The notes under the pieces: model-generated
Told to the model about the DNA's origin: nothing
Database searches by the model: none
Seen by the model: only the letters and a program-made list of their open reading frames with translations
Source of the DNA: Dipteronia dyeriana
Lineage: Eukaryota > Streptophyta > Magnoliopsida > Sapindales > Sapindaceae
Assembly: GCA_032871835.1 (NCBI GenBank)
Contig: CM065300.1
Span: forward strand, 72,338,017-72,402,016
Reading direction: 5' to 3'
Length of the DNA stretch: 64,000 nucleotides
Shown here: piece after piece, positions 12,300-24,420 of the stretch
Layout: each line of letters begins with the position of its first letter
Position numbering within the stretch: position 1 is the first letter of the stretch
Position numbers and translations under genes: made by a program

Positions 12300-12660
12300 A
12301 TGTTTAGGCTATGAACGATTCTCATAAATGTAGGGTAGAGGGATGGATGATGCATGTAGGACTGATGTTTCTCTGAATGTTTTTGATAAGCCTAAGACTG
12401 ATGATACAATCATAATTTTCAACATGAGGCTGATGTTTTTGCTATGAATGCCTAGTACTGATGTTAAGCCTGGGAATGATATAACATTTTTAATTTTAAG
12501 CCTATAACTTATTTTCATAAACCTGAGACTGATGCATTCATGGCCTATGAGTATGTGAATGTTTTCATAAGCTTAGTATTATTGTTGCTTATGATACATT
12601 CATAAATTTGAGCCTAAGAGATATTTTTGTAAGCTTAGGACTGATGTTTTATTTTTGTTT
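12300..12660. repeat. Dispersed short repeats around AGGACTGATG
   Basis: The words AAGCCTAAGACTGATG and GGACTGATGTTT recur about every 30-60 bp. They are related to the AGGCCTGGGAACAATT family elsewhere in the same MULE. The position, between the leader and the DUF1985 segment, suggests an intron. Confidence 0.55.
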
Positions 12661-14379
12661 TCATTGTTTAGATACCGAAAAATGCGAATACAGACTTATG
12701 GAGGTTCCCAGACCATGAGAGTTGGGTTCTCATCAGAGTTAATAGCGAAAGCAAAAAATGTATGATTACAGAGTTGAAGTCAGTGCTAAAAAAATTTGGG
12801 TTGGAGGAAAAATTCAAGGAGGGCCCCTTCGACATATATTTGGAGTTGAAAGAACCATTGATACTGTGCGGGCAATTGATACACAATATTTTAAGAAGAG
12901 AAATCATTCACCTGAAAGGATTGAGAGAATATGAGATGTGGTTCGGGTGGGAAGTCGAAAGCCCAGTTTGGCCAAGAAGAATTTTGTTTATGCAGCGGCT
13001 TGAAAATGGGACAGTTGCCCAAAGGTTTTGCTAACAACAACGAAGTTCCAAAGGATTCTATGCTTAGCAGAATTTTCAAAGGGAAAAGGCCAACTGTAGA
13101 GGTATTGTGCACCACATTGAGCAAAATGAAGTCCGAACAGATTCAAGATGCGTACAAGATGTTGAGTATATATATGGTAAGCCAATTCTTTGGCACTGAT
13201 GACAAACGGACCACAACTATCTCCGGGTGGCTGTTCTCATTAGTTGAAATGAAGAAGAATTTAAAAAGTTTCCACGGGGATTCATACATCTTCAGCTTTA
13301 CACTACATTTTTTAAAGGTGTACTGAACAAAAGGTTGTCCCAACTGAGAGGTGAAGCAAAGAAGAAAGAGAAAGGAAATGGGAAAGAGAAAAGGAGAAAA
13401 AAGAAGAATGAACAAAAATCAAAGTATTACACCTACAATTTGTCCGAATTCCCTCTAGTACTTCAGTTATGTTTTAGAAAAATTGAGCATGTTATCAAAC
13501 TTTATTTTAGTGTTTCTCATATCATACTTTGTTGGATTAAAAAACATTGATTGAAATTTGTTAGTTTAAATTGTATGGGTATGGGCCATGGAGAGGATAA
13601 TTCATCTTGATAATAACGTGAGAAAGAGAATTGATACAGGCTATCCTCAGTTCACTAGATGGGAATTTACTGCAAGAATTTCAGAAATTGAATCCAAATT
13701 CAATGCATCGGTGTGTACTTAATGACCCTTTGTTTTTAGTTAATTATTTGTAGAAATTCACTAGCAAGTGTTTGTTCCTGATATGCAGATGGCTTTATTC
13801 CCTTATGAAGTTGAAACCTATGAAAAAGGAACATATTACTTCAAATTATTAAACCTTAAATATGTTTGTGAGACATTAACTAAAAAGAAGAGGGAGAAAT
13901 TAGCTTTTTTTCTACATACAAGTGAAGAGAAACAAGACCTTGGTTATAAGGATGCAATTGATGATTATCAGATCGGCAATGACAGTGATGGGATTGGCGC
14001 TCATGTTCTAAAGAAGATAGGATGCTCTGTGGGGAGAAATAGAAGAACATTTTTGGGAGAATATTCCCCCCTTCTAAGAAGCTTATAGTCTCCGATGGAA
14101 AATCTAAGGTATGGTAGCATCTACATTATTTGGTTTTAGACTTGTAGTATGTTATTCTTATATGCATTGTATTAATTATTGCATAATTCATGTGTCATCC
14201 ACAATCCCAGAACTATATGTTGATATACTTGCATCCGAGAAATGTATCATTGCCTTCTGTACAAGAGAATTTATAAAAATTAGTAAGGACGAGAAGGTTA
14301 GATATAAAGTTTTCACAAATTATATTATTAATACTTTTATATTATAATAGTTTTTCACTTATTTATTGATGTTGAAGTG

Positions 14380-14862
14380 TAGAAGGGTGGTCAGCAAGAT
14401 GATGAGGCTGACCAAGATGATGAGGTTGTTTGTGATATGGGTATTGGTGAAGAGGCTGTTGGTAAGGAGGTTGTTAGTGAACAAGATGATAAAGGTGTTG
14501 CTAAGGAGGCTGATGTTGAAAAATATGGTAAGGGTGTTGGCGATGATGTTGTTGGTTATAAGGGTGATGGTGATGAGACTGTTGGTTATATGGATGTTGG
14601 TGAAGATGATTTTGTTGGTAAGGAGGATATCGATGAAGATAAGGTTGTTGGTGAGGATGAGATTGTTGGTAAGGAGGATGTGGTTGTTAGTAAGGGTGGT
14701 AAGGAAGATGTGGTTGTTGGTAAGGTTGGTAAGGAAGATGAGGCTGGTGTTAAGGGTGTTAATGGTGCTGGGTCTATTGCAATCGAGGGTGATCGGATGG
14801 ACGAGGTATATTCTATAAATAATACTGAATTTGTCATGTATATCTATAAGTGGGTCATGTAG
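14380..14862 (+). repeat. GTTGGTAAGGAGGATG-type coding minisatellite
   Basis: An open frame from 14437 to 14862 (141 codons) consists of degenerate repeats rich in Gly, Val, Asp, Glu and Lys (for example VGKEDVVVSKGGKEDVVVGK). The DNA repeats words such as GTTGTTGGTAAGGAGGAT. It sits between the DUF1985 and protease-like parts of the Ulp1-like gene and is read as its acidic linker, not as a separate gene. Confidence 0.6.
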
Positions 14863-14885
14863 TGGTTATGTCATGTATATAGTTG

Positions 14886-15230
14886 AGGCTTGGGAACAAA
14901 TCTGTTCTGTCTGGGAACAATGTGTTAGGCCTAGGAAGAATATTGTAGGCCTAGAAGCAATTTGGTCGGCCTGAGATCATTTTGGTAGGCCTAAGAACAA
15001 TTCCCTTAGACCTGGGAACAATTCCCTTAGATTTGAGATCAATTTGGTAGGCCTGTGAACAATTCCCTTAGGCCTGTGAACAATTCCCTTAGACTTGAGA
15101 TTAATTTGGTAGGTTTGGGAACAATTCCCTTAGGCCTGGGATCAATTTGTTTGGCTTGGGAATAATTCCCTTAGGCCTGGGATCAATTTGGTAAGCCTGA
15201 GAATAATTCTCCTAGGCTCGGTAACAAAAT
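14886..15230. repeat. Tandem ~25-bp repeats, GGCCTGGGAACAATTCCCTTA
   Basis: About a dozen degenerate copies of a ~25-bp unit follow each other. Unit variants alternate between GGGAACAATTCCCTTAG and GAGATCAATTTGGTAGG. Many units are partly palindromic (AGGCCT, GGGAA...TTCCC). Related words recur at 17100-17350, 17500-17560, 17700-17780 and 21740-21815, all inside the same MULE. Confidence 0.75.
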
Positions 15231-16834
15231 AATAATAGTGTTTTTGTGATGTATATGTTTTCTTATCAATTGTTTGTACCTTAGTACATATATTGTTTGT
15301 ATGTAAGACTTGGAAGGAAATTCCGTCATTGGTGAGGAATAATATCCATCCCTGTCCGTGTGTTTTATTGGTCAGATCTTGCCCAGTAGTGTGATAGCAC
15401 TTACTGAGGCCGACCCCAATGTCGAATACAGAGATGTAGACAAACAGAGGGGTCGAAAGGGGTAAAGGTAGCTTGAAAGCCCCTACACAAATCCAATGCT
15501 GAAGAAGTCAAAGAAGACAAAGTCAAACGAGGAAGATGTAAAGTTAGTTAAGTTCACAATCTTTCCTCAAGAACGACGACCAAGTAAGGTAATATTCCAT
15601 CTCCGTAAGCTGTTTCATTGCCATGATTTTCAATGTATTCAACTTTGTTTATTTATTATAATGAAATATATTCATTTTTTATTAGTTTTTATACGGGTCA
15701 AATCCTATCCATGACACGTCAATATTTTCAAGACATGGTCAACGTCAAAAAATGGATCTCTGATATGGTAACATAATTAACTGTCTATTTTTTTCCTACT
15801 AATTAAGGCTTTATGTAACTTATTTCGTAATGCACATCACTGCATTTACATAGCACATTCGTAGTTACTTTGATATCCTGTGGAAGAGGCGTTCGAGCCC
15901 TGAGCTGAGTTACATGCAAAATATTAGATTGGTCAACATGTCTTTCTTTATAAGTATTACTCTAGTTATATAATATGGTATATGAAAATTTGATTATGCA
16001 TGTATCTGAAACTGTGTTATAATGCATGTGTATTTTAGCCTTTGATTGATTAATATAAGCCTAGGACTGGTTGCCATCAGTCTAGGAATTATGTTAAATG
16101 ATTGTATTTTTTTTTTATAATAGACAAGCATAAACATTAAGTGGGCAATAGAAATGAAATTGTTTGACAACTTGAGGGAAATAGCACAATTTGAGAAGGA
16201 TGATGAGGAAAGAAGTCAGTCGAAAAAAGCTGGTTCTCCTCAACAAAAAAGAGATAGGGAAAAAAATGGTCAACAACAAGATCAATGTTTAGGAAGACTA
16301 TCCAGAGTTCGTCCCTATAGATTAAGAACCAAGTCTAGACATCCTCAGACATGTAACAGGGCATGAACTGTTATACCATCAACCTTGGTGGCAAATGGAT
16401 TCAGTAAGTTGTTGGTAATGACTTTGTGTTGTCATTATCTATTTCCTTTAATGATTTTTATCTGTTATATATACAGGTGCTCATTCCGTGCCACCTTCCC
16501 GGTCATTGAGTATTATGTCATGTACTTCTAACGGAAGGAAAGGTTCTACTCTTTGACTCATTGAATGAACAGAGAAGCGGACTTAGTTCACAATGGAAGG
16601 ACATTCGTGGCCTGCTTTACCTATTGCCATCAATGTTAAAACATGTCGGTTATTACTGAGAAATGAAAATGGAACCTCATATAATCCCATTCAAAGCTGA
16701 AAGCATGCACAGTGATCTCATTCCACAACAAAATGATAGGTATGTTTGATATATTTATTTACTTGTTATTTTTTTTTTTTTTACTTTCCTAAAGAAACTT
16801 ATGTAATACATTCCTCATCATCTTACATGAGCAG

Positions 16835-16904
16835 TTGTGGTGTATTTTTAATGAAGTAGGCCGAGTTAATTGTGGTGTATTTTTAATGAAGTAGGCCGAG
16901 TTAA
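16835..16904 (+). repeat. Exact 35-bp tandem duplication over the protease Cys motif
   Basis: A 35-bp unit beginning TTGTGGTGTATTTTTAATGA occurs twice back to back (16835-16869 and 16870-16904). The first copy encodes the CGVF of the C48-like catalytic cysteine motif followed by a stop (MK*). The duplication length is not a multiple of three, so it also shifts the frame. Confidence 0.85.
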
Positions 16905-17022
16905 TTATGGCTGGAGTACCAACTCCATGGAAATTAATATTTAGACAAAAGAATATAAAAAACATTCGTAAGGCCATTGCAGTTGACATTTTCAGCAATG
17001 GCCAACTCCGTAATTCCCCATA

Positions 17023-17431
17023 GAGTGGGGTAATATTTTGCAGGGAATATTTATATGATGATGTATTTAGGTTGAGAATGTTTTGCATGGAATGTTTATG
17101 TATATTTTTGGCCTGGGAAAATTGTGTTATGCCTTAGAACAAGTCTTATAGACCTTGGAGATTTGTTCCCAGGCGTAGGAGAGTTGTAGTCAACAGCAAT
17201 GGTCCCAGTCGCCTGTTTATGATGTATTTTTGGCTTAGAAAATTGTTTTAGGTCGTGGAACAGGGGTTCTATGCCTTGGAGATTTGTTCACAGGCTTAGA
17301 GGACTTGTAGTCATCAACAATGGTCTCAGTCGCCTGTTTATGGTGTACTTGATGTATATATCCAATAACTATGAAAATGTATTAGGCACAATAAATTTTA
17401 CTTTAACGAGAGACTCATTCACATTTTTTGA

Positions 17432-17469
<38 letters not shown>

Positions 17470-17642
17470 GAATAAATCAATGCAAAATTATGTTATGTCT
17501 GGAAACAACTCTTGTAGGCCTTAGAGAGTTGTTCCCAGACATAGTAGAGTTGTAGTCATAAACAAGATATCCAATAACTGTGAAAATTTAATATTAAGGC
17601 ACAATGAATTTGACTTTACCCCAGACTCATTCACAGTAGATG

Positions 17643-17682
<40 letters not shown>

Positions 17683-17990
17683 GAAATAAAAAGTGAAAAA
17701 ATGTATTATGCTTGGGAACAACTCTTGTAAGCCTTGGATATTTGTTCCCAGGCTTAAGATAATTGTAATCATAAACAACGGTCCCAGTCACCGACTTCAT
17801 TCTTACTTCATGTATATGTCCAATAACTGTGAAAATTTAATATTAAGGCACAATGGTTCATTTAAGGCACAATTGCATTTCAAATATAAAGGTTACAATG
17901 GTTCAATTTTGAGAGTTATGGGTTATCCCCTTGTTCCACTATAAAATCATATATGGGTTAGTTAATGGTCGCAAAAGTCTTGAGTCATTT
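17023..17990. repeat. AGGCCTTGGA repeats and TA microsatellites
   Basis: Copies of a unit like GGCCTTGGAGAGTTGTTCCCAGGC recur between 17100 and 17780. They are interleaved with two copies of a block containing ATCCAATAACTGTGAAAATTTAATATTAAGGCACAATG. TA tracts lie at about 17437-17465 and 17648-17680. No gene is seen. Confidence 0.6.
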
Positions 17991-18017
17991 GTTTGATCAC
18001 TTCATTCTTACAAGTGG

Positions 18018-18265
18018 AAATGGAAGCAAACAACATGAGTAGTCACAAGATAAACGTTATTTTTGAAGTGATGCATGAAAGGGTTGCAATGGCTGAGGAG
18101 ACCATCATCAAGGAAAGTGAAAATTCGAAATGGCTACTTGATGATTATACTATTCTGGTAGGGAGATTCCAGAATCTAGAAGCTGAAATCATCAACTTAA
18201 CCGTTGAGATTGAAACGAGGGACAACGAACTCAGTGGACTCTACAAACTTGTTGAAAGGATGTAG
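18018..18265 (+). CDS. Short coiled-coil frame, unknown function, inside the MULE
   Basis: An open frame starting at the Met at 18018 (an earlier in-frame Met lies at 17993) gives about 82 residues. It is rich in Glu, Leu and Ile at heptad-like spacing (EAEIINLTVEIETRDNELSG), suggesting a coiled coil. It follows the end of the Ulp1-like gene by about 1 kb on the same strand. It could be a lost 3' exon of that gene or a separate captured fragment. I do not recognise a family. Confidence 0.35.
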
Positions 18266-18829
18266 AAGAAGTTGATGGAATTCAACATTCCACCATCATT
18301 CTGAACAAAAACACACCGAATAAGCCTACTACACCGGAACACATTTCAATCTTACATTTTGTTTTGTTTGTTTTTCACATGTTGTAACGTTTAACAAGTT
18401 AATGAAAGTTATTGGTTTTGTTTTCACATGCTTCACACAATTTATTCCTTCATTAATCATAACAAAAATAAAATAAAAATAACATTTGCAATCAACACAT
18501 ACAAAACAGAACAAATAAATACATTACTTCATTACTCATACTAGCAGAACATAATAAATAAGATCTTTCAAACAATCTTGCCTACTATAACTCCCAAAAT
18601 AAATACCAATAAAAATAAAAACAATATCACACCATTTCTTTCACCCTACTCAGATACCTTTTCAGCAACATTCACAGAAGATTGAGGCCAAGAATGGCTT
18701 GGATATACGGGATGGCTACTTATCGCCTTATATGCTTCATCGGTTGAGTTAAACTTATTGTAAGATGCCTTTGGAAAACGATATTCTTGCTCATGACATT
18801 TAAGCCAAGAACACACATGTTTTCCTTAT

Positions 18830-19123
18830 TTGGAAAATCACATAAACAGAATTCTTCTTTATTGGTGTTCTCACGGTTTACAGATCTCTATAAATCGAAG
18901 AGAAGTGAGAAAGGAATCGGGTTCGAAAAAAATGGGTTTATGTCGTGGCTTTAATGTACGGAATGTTCTGAAAGATGGTGTTAACCAGTATACACAGCCA
19001 AAAATATTGAAGAAACCTAAGTTATCTTTTTTTAGAACACGTGAAGAAGAAGAAGAATATGTATTTACGTGTTTGACGAAGGAAGAAGATGAAGGATTGG
19101 TGGCAATGGGATTCAAACTTTAA
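18830..19123 (+). other. Unassigned open frame in the MULE
   Basis: A 97-codon frame runs here on +, with a basic N-terminal half and an acidic patch (TREEEEEYVF). The opposite strand is open too (18871-19116), and neither side shows a known domain. It lies beyond the 3' end of the transposase gene. It may be chance, so no product is claimed. Confidence 0.25.
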
Positions 19124-19149
19124 TTTATCTGTAAACCACTACCAACTAA

Positions 19150-21659
19150 TGGTGTGGCGAGTAAACATATGGGCTCCTGTGTAGATTTTTTTATTACCCA
19201 GCAGACGGTATCCTCAATTTCTTTGGTCTTCTCGGTAGATTTTTTTCTCCCATGGTAATACAATACGGTTCCGGATTGCATCAGGAATGACCTAAAATTC
19301 AGGATCCAGAACAGCGCCGACACCCATTTCATCAGCATGTTTAAGAAATCATGTTGTGTAAAGGTCGGAAACAAGTGAGTTGATTGACACTCTTTTGAAC
19401 CTAGGCCATAACAAACCAACAAAGAGAAATTTAAGTTTATAAAATCAACTACAACAGATAAATGTACAGAATTAAAAGATTGGGAAGCATACCTAGCTAC
19501 TGCCATTGCATGAGAACACGACAAGTCATCTAAATCTCATTCACGGCATAAGCAAGAATGTTCGTCAAGGTCGACGGTTGTTTCCTTCCATTTGTCGTCT
19601 ACCATAAATTTTTAAAAGTGAATGGGGTGAATCTCACACCGTTGTCCAATATTTGTCCTATCTTTGATGTGTTCGTCTACAAACATTGTCAAGTATGTAG
19701 ACATTTCACATGCATTTATCAAAAAATCGTAGAACCACATTTGCAACATATCTTTGATACATTCCGCCATTGCTGTGATAGGTAATTTTTGGACTGTAAC
19801 TAGACAAGAATTCATTGATTTAGCAATGTTGGTGGTCATAAAAAAGTACCTCTTTCTAGGACTATGTGCACGTGAAAACTTATTTATCTCAACGCTCTAC
19901 AACTCATCGTAAACCTCATGGTAGGTTTCTATCAACTCAGTCATTAAACAGTCAAAATCTTTAATACGGTATGCATACGTATCACGGTAGTAGAGCGAAA
20001 TGACATCATCCCTCTGCTTGCAAAATCTTTTGAGATTTTGTGCTAAGTGATATGCACAAATCCCATGTGCTGCATCTGGGAATATGGCTTCCATTGCATT
20101 GAATATACCATTACGCCGATCCAAAACTAACATTACACGGTCCAGATATTGGATCAATTTACGGAGTTTCTTCAAAAACCAAGTCCACGACTCTATGCAT
20201 TCAGAGTTTGCAAACCCAAATGCCAAAGACAATATCATCTCGTTTCTGTCTTTGCACACCGCAACTAACAAAACACCCATGGTCCTAGCCTTAAAATGGG
20301 TAGCATCGATGTAGATAACTGGCCTAATAACATAATTGAACCCCTCTATAGAGACTCAAATTACCATGAATCCATATTTAAACCAGTTTTACGAGTAGGT
20401 CTTGATCTTTGTCACAGTCCCGGGGTTCGCTTGTTCCAAAACATAAAAATAAGACAGCAACCTCTGAAAGGATTCCCACGGACCCCTAAATACCTGATTC
20501 AAAGTGTGCTCATTCGACCTGTAGGCTTTGTTATATGATAGGTGTATGCCATGCTACTCCCTCATCTTAAAAACAATATCTTTAGGTCGGATGATACGTC
20601 GGGATCATGATATTTACTTACAAACGAATCCCTTATCACATCGGCACTTACAGGTTTAAATTCATCATTGTAGTTGTCATTTCTTTCATATGTGTGCTCG
20701 TTAACGAACTCCTTCACATGCTAATAAGTCCCCCTATTCAACTTCCATACCTGAAGAACCCAACCATAACTTCTCTGTGTACATTCAGTAGTGAATCGTG
20801 TATTAGAAGATCGTGAACCTTGTGCTCAAACCTCTCTGCAAATGCATACGACCCTATATCTTGCTTCAATGTAGTCTTGTCCTTGAACATTTGTCCTTTG
20901 TATAATGGACCTTTATCACCTGAATTTTGAAACACATCCACTGATTGAACATCTGGTATTGAGTAAAACTCTGAACTTGATACTGTCCACCGTGTGTTGA
21001 TGAAAGGTGAAAAACTGTAGGGTGTTGCTACTACCCCTCGTTCTTTTGTTCCAAGAACTATTGTCGTTACCCCACAATGATCATCATCACCACCAATCAT
21101 ATATTCTATATCACTGTTGAACTATCAGATCTTCTAGAAGTATCTATGCTTTTAGAACTATCCACTACTGCATGCTTGGTAGTAGATGCTGGCATCCCTA
21201 TTTATTGTCTGCTGATGTAAATTCGAGTAGAGATTGGGATGCAAGCTGATTATTGCTGCCACTGACTAATTTATAGTTTGGAGCACTCACCAGAGAACAT
21301 GGATTCTCGGTGGGTTTAATAGGAGAGACCGTACATTTTGATTGCATTTGATTTGTTAGAGGTCGAAATTCATTTTTGTTGTCAAAATCAACCCAACCTT
21401 TTTCCTTATGAATAACCACAAACTCCACATCGTCGTCACTCATAATTGACAATGGCACTGTATCAACCCCTGTTTTCACATGCGAAGTTAGCTTTGTCTC
21501 TACTTTGTCTCTACTAACCCATGTCCGATGGTATATCCTTTCTACCAATTTATCGTATGCTCCGTTGTCTTTTTCTGTTAGACATAGTGAAAAAGAAATA
21601 TGCCCAGTTAATCGATTACCCTTCCAATGCTCATCGCACTGAACTAACAACCAAGACAT
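19150..21659 (-). pseudogene. MuDR-type (mudrA) MULE transposase pseudogene
   Basis: Read leftward from 21659, the pieces follow mudrA order. First is an N-terminal region (MSWLLVQCDEHWKGN). A MuDR DNA-binding region follows at 20740-21100 (YKGQMFKDKTTLKQDIGSYA). The MULE transposase core lies at 19897-20320: PVIYIDATHFK with the first catalytic Asp, MLVLDRRNG with the second, ESWTWFLKKL, and HGICAYHLAQNLKRF. A SWIM zinc finger is at 19500-19580 (HSCLCRE, then DLSCSHAMAVA). A degraded tail (VIPDAIRNRIVLP) lies near 19270. Frameshifts and stops between 20300 and 20740, and a stop in the SWIM region, break it. The intact enzyme would mobilise the element through its inverted ends. Confidence 0.85.
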
Positions 21660-22700
21660 GGTATCCTTAGACCTTAGAAAGAAAAAAAAACCATTTCAGT
21701 CAATAACAATATTATAACAACAATTACTATAATTCAGTTTAGGTGAGAGCCTAGAAACAATTCTTTTAGGCCTAGGTATGGTTCTCAGGCCTACAACATT
21801 CCTCATAGGCTTATCATCTTCTGTTTTCAAAATCCCCACAATAACCAGTAACAAAATCAATAACCCCCAAAATCAATAACAACACCGAAAGTTTTGGTTC
21901 AACACCGATCAACACAAACAAATATAAATACACCATAAACCATCATAAAAACACATACGAATTTCCTAAACCTTATCCTCACCAAACCATACAACTCTAT
22001 AAATCTGTAAACAAACTAGCAGTGCCATTTCATCAAACACCTTAACTACAACAATATTGCCTCTTAAAAGCTTGATGTGGCATTTCATCAAACATCTTAT
22101 ATACAACGAACAATACGACATACAAAAAAGAAATAGGCCCAGAGGAGAACGAATTGAATCATGGTCAATGTTACATTTCAAAATTAAACAACAACAAAAA
22201 ACGAGAGGAGAGGATGGCATTTCAAACTTTAGTGTGAGTTCAAGACTTACATTGAATTGGTATGCTAGATTTCAAGCTTGATAGTGAACCTTGATTCAAG
22301 CTTGATTGAAGGAAGTGGCAACCACTGTGAAGATGCCAGTCGACAGAAAGATTACAGTGGGGACAAGATTCCACCGGAGATGATAACGGGATTTGAAGAG
22401 CAGTGTATTCCGGTCGACGGTAAGGACGATGGGATTTCAAATGGAAATATTGAGTATTGGATTTGAATAGTAGTGACTTCCCTTCTATGGATTTCTTGCA
22501 TTAGAATGATGGAGAAGAAAATTTATTTTTGTCAGTCAACCGAAGGAGAAGAAGACAATGGCAGTTTTGTCCTTACACATTTATGAAGGGTAATTTTGTC
22601 ATTTTGTACGGTTTGATTATGGAGAGTATTATTGTCTTACAAAGGCTATTTCCTAGAAAGAAAATGTTAGGAAAGGACATATATACAATTTTTCCCCAAT
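21660..22700. other. 5' region of the MULE transposase gene
   Basis: No coding segment is recognised. It holds a short cluster of the AGGCCTA repeats (21740-21815). It ends in the right inverted terminus at 22640-22740, with two GGCTATTTCC copies about 50 bp apart. The transposase promoter would be expected here. Confidence 0.4.
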
Positions 22701-22759
22701 GGGCTATTTCCTAAAAATGAATGTTAGGAAATGTTATATTTGCAAAGCCCCCTAGAAAA

Positions 22760-23135
22760 TATAGTAATAATGTATTTTTTTACTCATTTAGCCGGACTTT
22801 GTAATGGCAGGGGGATTTTGATGTTTCCTGAAAAGTCAGGGATAAAATAATTATTGGCCACATATATGGGGAGTGGCTGTTGTGCAGTTGGCTGCACCGT
22901 ACAGCCATGAATAGTGGCAACAATAATATTAAAAAAAATGAAGGGACAGTCGGTTTTCAACCGGTTGTCACCAAAAAAATCTTTTTAAAAAAAAATTGTT
23001 TCCAACTCCTTTAAATTTATGTTTACAAAATTTTAAAATTAAAATAAAACCTAAATAAAAAATTTAATATAATTAAAAAATATATTTAATTAAAATAAAT
23101 AAATAAATCATATATATTTTTATAATTTTAAAATT
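22760..23135. other. AT-rich spacer before the satellite
   Basis: Non-coding. A stretch near 22880 (GGCTGTTGTGCAGTTGGCTG then CACCGTACAGCC) contains partly inverted words. I cannot assign it to an element. Confidence 0.35.
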
Positions 23136-23139
23136 TTCA

Positions 23140-24420
23140 CGGCGATGGTAACCATTTTCACGACTCCGGTAACTATTTTACGGTTTGTGTAACCACTTTT
23201 AAATTTTTGATATTTTGACTTGTAACTTTTTTCACGGCGATGGTAACCATTTTAACGGCTCCAGTAACCATTTACGGATTTGGTAACTACTTTTTGATTT
23301 TGAAATTTTGACTTGTAACAATTTTCACGGCAATAGTAACCACTTTCATGGCATTAGTAACCATTTATACGGCATTGGTAACTATTTTTTATTTTTAAAT
23401 ATTTTGACTTGTAACCATTTTCTCGATGATGGTAACCATTTTCACGGCTCCAGTAACCAGTTTACGGTTTTGGTAACAACTTAAAATTTTTAAACTTTTG
23501 ACCTGTAACCATTTTCACGACTATGGTAACCATTTTCACGGTTCTGGTAACTATTTTACTGCTCTGGTAACAACTTTTTAATATTTGAAATTTTGACTTG
23601 TAACTATTTCCACGGTATTGGTAACCATTGTCAAGGCATTGGTAACCATTTATTCGGGTTTGGTAACCATTTTATATTTTATAATGTATTGACTTGTAAC
23701 CATTTTCACGGCGCAGTCAACCATCTTCACGGCCCCAGTAACCATTTTACGGCAATGGTAACCATTTTATAATTTTTTAAATTTTGGCTTGTAACCATTT
23801 TCACGATGATGGTAACCATTTTCACGGCTCTAGTAACCATTACGTCTTTGGTAATCACTTTTTAATTTTTGAACTTTTGACTTGTAACCATTTTTACGGC
23901 TACGGTAACCATTTTCACGGCTCTAGTAACTATTTTAAGGCTCTGGTACAACTTTTTAATATCTAAAATTTTGACTTGTAACCATTTTCACGACATTGAT
24001 AACCATTGTCACGGCACTAGTAACCATATATTCGGGTTTGGCAACCATTTTATATTTTATAATATATTAACTTGTAATCATTTTCACGGCTTAGGTAACC
24101 ATCTTCACGGCCTTAGTAACCATTTTACTGCAATGGTAACCACTTTATAATTTTTAAACTTTTGACTTGTAACCACTTTCACGATGATGGTAACAATTTT
24201 CACAGCTCCAATAACCAGTTTACGGCTTTGGTAACCACTTTTTTATTTTTAAACTTTTGACTTGTAATCATTTTCACGGTATTGGTAACATTTTTCACGA
24301 CTCCAGTAACCATTTTACGGCTTTGGTAACCACCTTTTACATTTTAAAATTTTGACTTGTAACATTTTCACTGCAATGGTAACCTTGTTTACGGCTCCAG
24401 TAATCTTATTCAGCTGAAAG
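23140..24420. repeat. Satellite-like array, ~94-bp period with ~22-bp subunits
   Basis: The marker TTTTGACTTGTAACC recurs about every 90-100 bp some 13 times (for example near 23215, 23400, 23597, 23690, 23880, 23970, 24165, 24260, 24352). Each period consists of about four degenerate copies of a ~22-bp subunit, GGTAACCATTTTCACGGC plus a variable part. They are joined by an A/T linker (TTTTTAATTTTTGAAATTTTG). This is a nested, higher-order structure. Copies vary by point changes, so the array is not recent. No coding frame is kept. Confidence 0.9.

Larger units (their letters stand above)
12672..17022 (+). pseudogene. DUF1985/Ulp1 (C48) cysteine protease-like gene, broken
   Basis: Segments appear in the order of MULE-borne Ulp1-like proteins. 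At 12762-13326 is a DUF1985-like region (EMWFG, then GGKSKAQFGQEEFCLCSGLK), crossing a one-base frameshift near 12945. At 13576-13708 is YPQFTRWEF. At 13788-14088 is another exon-like stretch. At 14380-14805 is a low-complexity acidic part, and at 16115-16366 a basic linker. A C48-like catalytic region follows: LLFDSLNEQ near 16540, DLIPQQND near 16710-16737, and SCGVF holding the expected active-site Cys at 16831-16845, then RKAIAVDIFSNG near 16975. Ulp1 proteases remove SUMO-like modifiers. Here stops, the frameshift and a duplication over the Cys motif make function unlikely. Confidence 0.7.
11479..22740. mobile_element. Mutator-like element (MULE) with transposase and Ulp1-like passenger gene
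   Basis: Related ends in inverted orientation bound the region. The left one (11479-11520) starts GGAAATAGCC and contains AACATTCATTTT. The right one (22701-22740) carries GGCTATTTCCTAAAAATGAA and TGTTAGGAAATG, with a second GGCTATTTCC copy near 22650. Between them are two broken genes in convergent orientation: a DUF1985/Ulp1-like gene on + and a mudrA-type transposase on -. Ulp1 protease domains carried by MULEs are established in Arabidopsis, rice and melon. I could not find a clean 9-bp target duplication, so the exact ends are provisional. Confidence 0.65.

Noticed and set aside
13143..13415. Open frame on the - strand opposite the DUF1985 region
   Set aside because: Antisense shadow of the + strand exon; no recognisable domain.
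19558..20816. Open frames on + across the transposase
   Set aside because: They are antisense to the mudrA-type segments, which show clear family motifs on the - strand.
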